From: Leptidea sinapis
Lineage: Eukaryota > Arthropoda > Insecta > Lepidoptera > Pieridae
Direction: 5' to 3'
NCBI RefSeq assembly: GCF_905404315.1
Contig: NC_066267.1
Span: 8,694,501 to 8,758,500, forward strand
DNA: 64,000 nucleotides
Shown here: positions 58,601 to 64,000 of the stretch, piece by piece
Layout of the letters: each line of letters begins with the position of its first letter
Position numbering within the stretch: position 1 is the first letter of the stretch
Made by a program: the position numbers and the translations under genes
Notes under the pieces: generated by a model
What the model was told of the DNA's origin: nothing
The model's database searches: none
The model's input: only the letters and a program-made list of their open reading frames with translations

Positions 58601-60562
58601 GAAAAATAAATAATAGTTAAAAGAAACTAAAAAGCACGCTTTATATCAAATTCAACTCAAAAATAGAAAATAAATTTAAATTGAAAAAAGTGTAAAAAAA
58701 AAATATTGTATTGTAAAAAAAGCGTGGGGTGCTTTTTAAGATAATATTATTAAAATAATAATTCTTCTACACCCCACACTTTTTTTTACAATAAAATATA
58801 TTTTTTTACACTATTTTCAATTTAAATTTATTATTTAGTTGAATTTTACATAAAGCGTGCTTTTTATTTTTTTTAACTATTATTTTTTTGAAGGTATTAC
58901 CCGTGTATTGGAAACACAGCTCAAGGAAGCTTATTCCACAGCATGGTTTTACGTGGAAGAAAGTTCCTTGACAATTACGCTGTAGAAGAACGTTGAATAT
59001 CCAGATAGTTGGGATTATATTCTAATATGTAGTGTCATTAGAAAGTGGTTTTTGGCGGCGGGAATCAGGTCAAAGACCTCCGGGATGAACGCGGTAAAAA
59101 CACAATAAAGACATCGTAGAGATGCAACACACGATTAAGATATAAAACATCTTATTATCGTTCATCTACTAAGGATTTCTTCAGGAGTGTTTTACTATTA
59201 AACTTGATTTAACTATTTAAAGCTGTTATACTCGCGGTTCATTTGTGTAGGTACCGACTAGTATTGGACCATTCGGAGGTCTTTCATTAGATGTCCTGTC
59301 CTGTCTTAGACTAATAATAAGTTATCGCGAACCCACTACACTCACCCTGATGAAGGACCTCCGAATGGTCCGAAACTAGACCGTACCAATAGCGATGAGC
59401 CGTGAGAAAAGCCGATTTAAAAAGATAAAGTGAATAATGTCTCACGAAAGTCTTAATAATTTAAATATTATACTTGATCTTATTTTTTCAAATCAAATTC
59501 CAATATTTTTATTCAAAATAGGATGTGATATCACTTATTGAAAGTCAAAAACTACCTCCCATTCCAAAACGAATGCCTCAGACCTGAGAAGAATGGGCGC
59601 AGCAAACTCAGCGGGCTCTTTTTTTAATCAAAAAAAAATATGTTTACAAAGTAATATTGTACAATTAAACTTATCATTTAATAGCCTGAGGGCGGTCACT
59701 CCATTCCCAATCTGTGCTATCTTTAAGTCATTTATGTTATAGTAACCTTTACCACACAAACGATTTTTAAGAATTCTTTTGAATAACGTAATACTTAAGT
59801 TTTGAACATTTTCTAGGATCTTGTTGTAAAAGCATATACTAGCCGATATATATATCGACTTAGCCGAGTAGTAGGCATTATACGTTTATGTCTGTTCCTG
59901 GTGGTAACAGTTATGGCAGATTCTAGCAAATTCAATACTTTGGTCAGGACTTCTATTTTAAGTAGAAACAATGTGGGTATCGTCAAATAGAACTCACATA
60001 ATAGGTACCTTTAATTCTCATTCCTTAAATAATACCTCTTCTATTGTACTGATGTTAGTTACACTTCGAAAAGTAAAAGTAGTTTTAACAACAGCAGAAT
60101 ACTAGCAAACAAGTGTTCTGCTGTTTTGTTTTTCACCTTCACATAAACTATCTTACCCCAATCAAGGCATAGCCTGAACTATGGGTACAAGACAACGATA
60201 TATTATATTATAATAAAACATACATAAATATATATAAACACCCATGACTTGGAAACAAACATCCATAATATTCATCATATGAATGTTTGCACCTCGGAAT
60301 TCGATCCCGGGACCTCTAGCTCAGTCGGCAGGGTTACTAACTAACCACTGGGCTATTTCCGTGCTTAAATGTATGTTTACTGAGATAAATTTAAACATTT
60401 TAAATAAATTGTAATTTTTTTTTCAGATATGAAAGCATTCGTTACGGCAGATCTACTCCACAGAATAGCCAAAGCGCTGCTGCTCATAGTACAAGTCCAG
60501 CTATACCGTTGCATAGATTAGAAAAAACTTCGCAACTCAATAGATCACAGTATAATTTTTAG
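49210..60562 (+). CDS. Methuselah-like class B GPCR (whole gene, 8 coding exons)
   Basis: Joins 49210-49608, 51522-51702, 53692-53871, 54920-54998, 55636-55823, 57102-57252, 58068-58253 and 60427-60562 into 1500 bases, 499 residues, all introns GT-AG and in phase. Residues 1-18 are a signal peptide. The ectodomain has C48, C53, C57, C58 and C70 (RCIYKCCP, the Methuselah-family CCP box). Membrane segments lie at about 195-213, 222-241, 255-277, 299-321, 347-371, 396-418 and 424-444. Family hallmarks: MNVMSLDIWWTFRG at the end of segment 3, YGWGLPLFMASF in segment 4, DVPWFITP in loop 2. Methuselah receptors are insect cell-surface receptors linked in flies to stress and lifespan; the ligand here is unknown. 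The usual ELRNLHGK motif after segment 1 is LPQLQNLVGK. Confidence 0.93.
49677..49805 (-). mobile_element. CR1-like LINE tail in intron 1
   Basis: Reverse of the KGRQRSCDSSGV tail (aggagtcacaggagcgttta), with target-like flanks aaaaggatgaca. Confidence 0.6.
49810..50500. other. Methuselah-like intron 1, nothing recognised
   Basis: AT-rich intron sequence. Confidence 0.35.
50510..50890 (+). mobile_element. Helitron-like start and LINE scrap in intron 1
   Basis: 50515-50600 (gtttctttgtttgtttccat, tgaaacttctgaaccgattt) looks like a Helitron-like head; 50620-50740 is the LINE tail shared with 22560, 45000 and 61535. Confidence 0.45.
50984..51038. repeat. 8-bp microsatellite
   Basis: Six to seven units of CAGGGTAY (gtaccaggg and gtatcaggg variants). 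Confidence 0.85.
51040..51470 (-). mobile_element. Jockey-superfamily LINE 3' fragment in intron 1
   Basis: Reverse of the 21375-22175 family (ttatcacacaaacgttttgt, cttctgcagcacaaatattg, atatcggcagcgttgcccca). Ends 50 bp before exon 2. Confidence 0.65.
51522..51702 (+). CDS. Methuselah-like exon 2
   Basis: Acceptor ttctatttcag; NGVLYIENPNEWIRW ... SEHFCMDYSLINN ... EIHGDFLIV and T of a Ser codon; donor GTATGT. The HFCMDYSL stretch is typical of the distal Methuselah ectodomain. Confidence 0.9.
51728..51900 (+). mobile_element. Family A head plus CR1 tail in intron 2
   Basis: 51728-51775 is the first 45 bases of repeat A; 51808-51900 is a forward CR1 tail (FKKSAYTFLKRRQRSCDSS). Confidence 0.6.
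52235..52362 (+). pseudogene. Fragment of a retroelement C-terminal domain
   Basis: Reads GDPRSGTYLCQRISLAIQRG and NVASFMGTIPTDSDLNDI. The box QRISLAIQRGNxASxxG is shared with 62740-62850 and, from memory, is common at the end of long retroelement proteins in invertebrates. Confidence 0.5.
52558..52779. mobile_element. MITE-like inverted repeat
   Basis: Left arm agatctacagagcg...cttagactttgcaca and right arm complement ...aagtctaagtacgatctat / agatct are complementary over 60 bp with mismatches, also sharing the aaaactta/ctgagtgt stretch. Confidence 0.65.
52890..53114. mobile_element. Second MITE-like inverted repeat
   Basis: Ends cttagatca...acgtctagataga and ...tctagacgtataaattatctaag pair imperfectly over about 55 bp. 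Confidence 0.5.
53265..53600 (-). mobile_element. RTE-like LINE 3' end in intron 2
   Basis: tcatcatcatcagcgggaag, cttgccccaccggccatcta and ttcgcaatcatttgggttat, as at 19300. It ends less than 100 bp before exon 3. Confidence 0.7.
53692..53871 (+). CDS. Methuselah-like exon 3 (TM1-TM2)
   Basis: Acceptor tttactttcag; CT completes Ser; LYVSAVFLFLVLLIYAALPQ is TM1 and SYVTSYICYFIFIAIVLG is TM2; ends ETCIAL plus T; donor GTAAGT. It lies out of frame within a longer spurious ORF (53411-53842) built on RTE sequence. Confidence 0.9.
53948..54682 (-). mobile_element. Penelope-like element with inverted ends
   Basis: About 115 bp at each end are inverted copies (53948-54055 against 54572-54682; shared attaacctttaaattataa, ttacgatttatc). 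Minus-strand coding: SYIGETGRNIKK-like GIY-YIG motif near 54535, then DSNTSAVAEHALNSETSHYI and FDRVKVLARAKNLADKL. GIY-YIG is the endonuclease of Penelope elements. RT is missing. It sits in intron 3 of the receptor gene. Confidence 0.8.
54920..54998 (+). CDS. Methuselah-like exon 4 (TM3)
   Basis: A 79-bp exon: acceptor ttgcattttag, CT completes Ser, FCTYFSIMAVCCWMNVMSLD and IWWTF, donor GTACGT after AG. Too short to be found as an ORF; identified by the DIWWTFR signature and exact phase. Confidence 0.92.
55233..55378. repeat. Small inverted-end repeat
   Basis: aaaaccgacttcaaaaactg at the left and tgctttttaaagtcggtaaa at the right are complementary (accgactt...aagtcggt). In intron 4. Confidence 0.5.
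55636..55823 (+). CDS. Methuselah-like exon 5 (TM4)
   Basis: Acceptor ttttgttacag, A completes Arg, GYAKNRQIHRRGETKKFIRY, YGWGLPLFMASFLMIINAM (TM4), DVPWFITPHIPSSGCFLR; donor GTTAAA. Confidence 0.92.
55990..56200 (+). pseudogene. LINE RT scrap in intron 5
   Basis: MFADARAPDYFAMISSRVTA and VHESENEILGALSTR, the same block type as 18850-19195. Confidence 0.6.
56201..56780. other. Methuselah-like intron 5, nothing recognised
   Basis: No feature supported. Confidence 0.35.
56790..57060 (+). pseudogene. CR1-like LINE RT scrap in intron 5
   Basis: LDGQTRVNAGVGQGYLL-type sequence in broken frames, then LKSSIDTSLKKIEEWVSLYL, matching the SSIESSLEKVAEWGKLNL block of the 2.6-4.2-kb copy. It ends 40 bp before exon 6. 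Confidence 0.6.
57102..57252 (+). CDS. Methuselah-like exon 6 (TM5)
   Basis: Acceptor aaatttttcag; D codon completed; LFYMYIPMTFFIFINCVFFV (TM5) and the third intracellular loop ending SQKE; donor GTATGC after AG. Confidence 0.9.
57277..57855 (-). mobile_element. Internally deleted pogo/Tigger-like transposon
   Basis: Minus strand: end cagtgaaacttggttaag at about 57851, flanked by TA, then a leader, then ATG at 57565 with MSKRKLQSLSLR. The frame then breaks and the C-terminus begins: EDWNLAISNDNNQQPTFEDF, VDDGLIVSGELNENDIVHA, and SKREAVKALELY with TAA at 57279-57277. Start and acidic tail both resemble pogo/Tigger transposases, with the DNA-binding and DDE parts deleted. Located in intron 6. 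Confidence 0.75.
57880..58030 (+). repeat. Helitron-like scrap in intron 6
   Basis: tcctcatggagtgcggtttagtccca matches tacttcatggagtgccgtttggtcc at 41260. Confidence 0.4.
58068..58253 (+). CDS. Methuselah-like exon 7 (TM6-TM7)
   Basis: Acceptor atttttttcag; R completed; FLICLKLIVIMGIGWIWEVI (TM6), ALYLDIYNGLIGIFIFFIFV (TM7) and KRSMYKKLKE; donor GTATGT. Confidence 0.92.
58325..59125 (-). mobile_element. CR1-like LINE 3' copy split by a hairpin element
   Basis: 58325-58445 (gttaagtgatcactgccacg, ggagcgttgccggcttt) and 58887-59125 (gaaggtattacccgtgtatt, agcttattccacagcatggt, gggaatcaggtcaaagacct) are contiguous parts of one antisense copy; the 440 bp between them are foreign. Confidence 0.7.
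58609..58884. repeat. Long hairpin, arms of about 120 bp
   Basis: Left arm 58609-58731 and right arm 58770-58884 are nearly complementary throughout (for example aaaaagcacgctttata, aataaatttaaattgaaa, gcgtggggtg), with a 38-base loop. The upstream part of the same insertion (58447-58608) includes accgacttccttgggcgcga. Confidence 0.85.
59225..59475. mobile_element. Penelope pLTR remnants in inverted pair
   Basis: 59225-59300 reads the pLTR end in reverse, 59320-59475 in forward (cgcgaacccactacactcac, cctgatgaaggacc, tgtctcacgaaagtctta). The two hammerhead-like motifs therefore face each other. Confidence 0.6.
59341..59386 (+). ncRNA. Hammerhead-like motif, type 2, intact core
   Basis: CTGATGA (59347-59353), one extra A, stem II GGACC-TCCGAAT-GGTCC, GAAA (59372-59375), CTAG. 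Here the expected GTC triplet has become GAC, unlike the copy at 10806. A mirror copy with a mutated core is on the minus strand at 59250-59293. Confidence 0.45.
59490..59945 (-). mobile_element. Jockey-superfamily LINE 3' fragment in intron 7
   Basis: tattcaaaataggatgtgat, gaatgcctcagacctgagaa and ttctagcaaattcaatactt match 21375-22175. Confidence 0.7.
60170..60365 (-). repeat. tRNA-derived SINE in intron 7
   Basis: Minus strand: box A-like TAGCCCAGTGGTTAG near 60350 and box B-like GGGATCGAATTCCGAGG near 60300, then a body with catgggtgtttatatat in the usual order. It ends about 60 bp before exon 8. Confidence 0.65.
60427..60562 (+). CDS. Methuselah-like exon 8 (cytoplasmic tail)
   Basis: Acceptor tttttttttcag; R completed; 44 residues, Ser/Gln-rich (YGRSTPQNSQSAAAHSTSP) ending NRSQYNF and TAG. 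Confidence 0.88.
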
Positions 60563-60932
60563 GTTAAATGATTAATGCCAAAGTTGTATTTTAAAACATA
60601 TAGTTAATATTTTGCTTTGTTGTTGTTTTAAGTTAACTTTTAATTGAGATTTTAACATTTATCTGTAATTTACTTAAGTGCGTGCGTGCCATTATAATTT
60701 TAAAGTTCTAGTCTTCATCATAAGTATTTTAATCGTGATTGTAAACCAGAAATCGAAAACCTTAAAAAGACTTGCTGGAAGAAACCTAATTGGAATTCTA
60801 GGAGTTCTAGATAGCGAAGGCTTAGGTCATCGTTTTAGGTTTGAGTTATTTAAGAAAATGTGTTTGAATGCCATTTTTGTATGTTTACTGTTTAATTATA
60901 ATATTATTTATAGATAGATATGTGGACTCAGT

Positions 60933-60938
60933 AATAAA
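60933..60938 (+). terminator. Candidate poly(A) signal of the Methuselah-like gene
   Basis: AATAAA about 370 bases after the stop codon, followed by AT-rich sequence. It is the clearest hexamer after the gene. Confidence 0.45.
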
Positions 60939-60939
60939 A

Positions 60940-61530
60940 TGCAGATTAAATATAATAATAATCGTTTTTCATTGAACTACTTGTTTTATTTGCTATCATT
61001 TTTGAAATGAAAACTTCTTTAACATCGTTGTGATTTGAAAGGCGATGAAACGGAAAAGCGAGACGGTAAAAAGAGACACATAAATTCATAAGATTTAACG
61101 TGGGAGAAAATGAGATAGGAAGCATTATACAGTGTTATGGTACCAGGCGATCATAGTTGAAGAAGAGATTGTCATATGTATGACGCGAGTATATCTTAAT
61201 ATATCCAGACGTTATGTACACGACGAAGACATAGACACTAGGAGAACATAAATATGGTAGCGGTGATAGTAATGTCTTTCATAGCGGTTGAAATCATGAC
61301 GTGTCATACTAGCAAATGTACCAGGACTTCATATGCAGTTTAGAGGTTCATGCACAATGCAGGTTTCACTTTTGACATGTACTTTGTACGCAAGCAATTT
61401 TTAATGCTGTTACTAATAACAGAATATTTATCACAATTCGAGGATTTTTTACATATACCTAGAGATCACGTAGAGTTGAGCAGTTCCGAAGATATAGTAT
61501 TTATCTAAACATCCCTTTATTACTTTTTTA
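60940..61530. other. Intergenic, nothing recognised
   Basis: No feature supported. Confidence 0.35.
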
Positions 61531-61534
61531 GATA

Positions 61535-62060
61535 ACGCGCTAAGAAGGTGAATGTAAAAAGGCATAAAAGGCATTTATTTTCCCTAAATTCCTTTTAGAA
61601 TTCTTTTTGATGTCATTTCTAATATACTAGATACTACTACCGCATCGCAAACAAATGGCGCTCTGAGAGAGAAGAAGCGGCGCAAGAAACTCTCCCCAGA
61701 TTCTTTTTTTGCGCTTTAATAAAAATATAAAATATTGTACTGTCATTGCTATTGCTATAAAATAATCCTAATCTAGTCCCAGGCTGTCCGATCACTTAGA
61801 TATTCAGCTGTGGAGTAATAGGATTTACGACGGATCCATTCCTTAAAAAAACATTTAAATTTATTTACAGATTATGCCTGAACAGTGGCTGGGACTTTAT
61901 TATAAAAGTGTATACATTTATGTATATATATTTATTTATTAGTTACAAGCAATCCCTTATTTCTAGTGTTATAATAATGAAAATCACTATTAAGAGCAAA
62001 AAGGTGACGATTTTTGTGAACGTATATTAAGTTTTCATAAATGTACTGACAATGAACAGT
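61535..62060 (-). mobile_element. LINE 3' fragment, antisense
   Basis: Close copy of 45000-45560 (caaatggcgctctgagagag, cctgaacagtggctgggact, aatcactattaagagcaaaa). A short part present at 45365-45395 is missing here. Confidence 0.65.
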
Positions 62061-62307
62061 CATATCTAGGATTTGAGATAGAGCTGTGGCCATGTGACCT
62101 AAATGATGACTATAATCATGAGTGTGTCGTTAAATTTAATCAATGCTTTAAGTTTTACAAAAAACCATTTTACAAATACAAAAATAAATCTCCGACACCA
62201 CCGATGGTAAATTTTTGCAGTTCGACCAGATCGGCACTGAGCAGAGTATGCGAAATATGAATCAATGGATATTATTAAAACTGAATGAACCACATTAATG
62301 TAGATGT

Positions 62308-62845
62308 GGCGATCTAGATGCTCTTGGGCGTCACAGATTATCCTGCCTAAAGCCGGCCGTATCAGTCGTCATGCCAGGATTAATGAAGACCTTCGCAGGG
62401 CATTTGCCGCTCTTAATATACCTACCAGCTGTTTTAGAGCCAAATGGCAAGCGTCCTCACGGAATGACTCTGATGGCCTGGGCACGGGGAAGGGTGCTGG
62501 TCTGGAACGCGACTTGCGTCGACACTCTGGCTCCTTCCCATGTCCAAGTTACGTCAGTTGGTGCCGGGGCTGCTGCTTCGAATGCCGAAGACAGCAAGTA
62601 TCGCAAATATGTTGGTCACAGTAAGTCAGAGATCTTTGTGCCGTTTGGTATCGAGATACTTGGCCCGTGGGGCCCAGAGGCGCGGAGAATGTCCAAAGTA
62701 CTATCTTCAGGCCTCAATACGGCTACCCAAGCGCTGGCAGCTATTTCGTTCAACGGATCGGACTAGCTATCCATCGTGGAAATGCTGCCAGTATACTTGG
62801 ACCGCTACCCCGTAGTGATAGTTTTAAATTTAATGGCCAACACCA
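62308..62845 (+). pseudogene. Decayed retroelement C-terminal domain
   Basis: Three frames in order: RISRHARINEDLRRAFAALN; EPNGKRPHGMTLMAWARGRV, WNATCVDTLAPSHVQVTS, EIFVPFGIEILGPWGPEARR; and QRIGLAIHRGNAASILGPLP. The KRPDG, (D)TLAPSH, ETLGPWG and QRG(N)AAS blocks recur together in invertebrate retroelements from memory. The element class is not certain. Same domain as 52235. Confidence 0.6.
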
Positions 62846-62902
62846 TAGTATACGACTTAAATGTCAAAATTACCAAAATTATAATCATTTGTTAAACCCT
62901 TA

Positions 62903-63335
62903 GATTAAGGATTGGTCTCCGCTGCGCTCCTACTAGATACCGCAGGCGTAGTTGCATAGTGCAGCAACTCATACTACGCGCGAGTGGGCGTACTCGAGCC
63001 ACTCTCGAACAATGTGTGACGTTGACGTGCCACATGTTCTGTTAAACTTTGCTAATACTTGAAACTAAAATGCCGGGTTGCGTAGTAAAACCTTGTAAAA
63101 ATAATACTACAAGAAATAAGAAAGACACTGGGATCACAAAGATATCATCAGTATTTTATATTTTATCAATTTCAATGTAAAATAACATGAAGCGTATGTT
63201 ACAAAATTTAAAAGATGCCATTGAGTGTCAAGATGCAAACACACACAAACATCTAATAGTTGCCGTAATAAAAAAGCTATTGTACTTAGGTAGTGCGGTG
63301 TCCAGTTGCAGTGCAGCGGAGACCAATCCTTAATC
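62903..63335 (+). mobile_element. Inverted-repeat transposon carrying a THAP exon
   Basis: Ends are inverted: gattaaggattggtctccgc at 62903 and its exact complement ending at 63335, identical for 23 bp and similar for about 19 more. The 433-bp inside carries the start of a THAP protein (63070). THAP domains are the DNA-binding module of P-element transposases, so a P-like internal-deletion derivative fits. No 8-bp target duplication is visible, which leaves the superfamily open. Confidence 0.65.
63070..63180 (+). CDS. First exon-like ORF of a THAP protein, 36 codons
   Basis: MPGCVVKPCKNNTTRNKKDT then GIT and a short unrelated end before TAA. The C4 and C9 pair with CVVKxCKN spacing begins the C2CH zinc site of THAP domains; the later Cys and His ligands are missing, so either splicing to a lost exon or truncation is implied. 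Confidence 0.5.
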   Translation: MPGCVVKPCKNNTTRNKKDTGITKISSVFYILSISM

Positions 63336-64000
63336 AGGTGATAACATTGAATGTATTGAAGACATTTTTAATTTGTATTTAAATATTTAATTTTACTTTA
63401 TTCCTCGAGGACCTATCACTAAAGAAATCCGCAACAACGACACAAAAACTTTTCATATGATATTCAAGAATCAGGTTCCTTCAATACCAGTTTTTATTCG
63501 ACCTCTAAGTTGCGTCAAGTTGTAAATTTTACGGCCAACGTCATCTCATTTAAGACGTAATGGATAGAACTTAATATATGCAACCTGCGTGGAGAGCCTG
63601 AGAGAATACCAGGAAATGATGTCACTTTATAAGTTATAATGGGCAGGTAAAATCTTGGATTTTTGTTTTTAAACAAAATCCAGATGTAACGTAGCTTTTT
63701 TATTTGCTGGTTTTCGAGTGGGATTATAAAATAACACAAAGCGTATGTTACAAAATTTAAAAGATGCTTCATAAGATGTTTGAATCATTAGCCTTAAATG
63801 CTTAATTCTTAAATTTGTTTAACGGCCGTTTTCAATAACCCATCTAACCTTAGTTTAACTTACGGATACATTGCTGTCACCGTTTAATGACAAGATCTTA
63901 TCTATCCAAGTTATGTCCAATACAGTTACGGCCGTTCCCAATATACTATCTACAGATGGAGACAAATTACTACTATCTACTGTCAGTAATTAGCTGTCAA
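63336..64000. other. Intergenic; direct repeat of 41 bp
   Basis: 63727-63767 repeats 63178-63218 (agcgtatgttacaaaattta, aaagatgc) in the same direction; the first lies within the THAP element. The ORF on the minus strand at 63515-63772 has no recognised family. The last 200 bases hold no feature. Confidence 0.45.

Noticed and set aside
63515..63772. 85-codon minus-strand ORF as a gene
   Set aside because: No domain, and its start lies in the 41-bp direct repeat of the THAP element.

Overview
The window looks like nuclear DNA of an insect, most likely a moth or butterfly. It is AT-rich, its genes are split by GT-AG introns, and most of the rest is decayed transposable elements of kinds familiar from Lepidoptera: jockey/CR1-like and RTE-like LINEs, tRNA-derived SINEs, Penelope-like elements, Helitron-like repeats and short foldback elements. 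No prokaryotic features (operons, Shine-Dalgarno sites, CRISPR) are present. I cannot name the species.

Two host genes can be built exon by exon with continuous reading frame and consensus splice sites. (1) Minus strand, 27517 down to 13334: an RNF25-type E3 ubiquitin ligase, seven coding exons, 324 residues, with an RWD domain, a RING-H2 domain split over two exons, and an Arg/Gly-rich tail. (2) Plus strand, 49210 to 60562: a Methuselah-like class B GPCR, eight coding exons, 499 residues, with signal peptide, Cys-rich ectodomain and seven membrane segments. Several of its exons are hidden in the wrong frame of longer spurious ORFs, so ORF calling alone misses them.

Layout. 1-13300: intergenic, with an antisense LINE (2.1-4.2 kb), a foldback with a hammerhead-like motif (5.1-5.3 kb), a long-TIR MITE (9.3 kb), a 44-bp minisatellite (9.8-10.3 kb) and Penelope debris. 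13.3-27.5 kb: RNF25; its intron 5 holds a 3.5-kb DIRS-type retrotransposon with inverted terminal repeats, an internal complementary region, gag/RT remnants and a tyrosine recombinase. 27.5-49 kb: intergenic, filled with LINEs in both orientations (gag with CCHC knuckles, endonuclease, RT and RNase H pieces), Helitron-like repeats, an unassigned ORF and a Ty3/gypsy integrase plus 3' LTR, itself split by a foldback with a 12-bp target duplication. 49.2-60.6 kb: the receptor gene, whose introns contain a Penelope-derived element with about 115-bp inverted ends, a pogo-like transposon with an internal deletion, a 120-bp-arm hairpin and several LINEs. 60.6-64 kb: more retroelement debris and a 433-bp element with near-perfect inverted ends that carries the first exon of a THAP protein.

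The host genes are unrelated in function; one acts in ubiquitin transfer, the other in signalling at the cell surface. The most unusual content is in the mobile DNA: the DIRS architecture, a set of hammerhead-ribozyme-like motifs inside foldback and Penelope repeats, and the THAP-carrying inverted-repeat element. All identifications rest on reading the sequence and on remembered family features; no database search was run.
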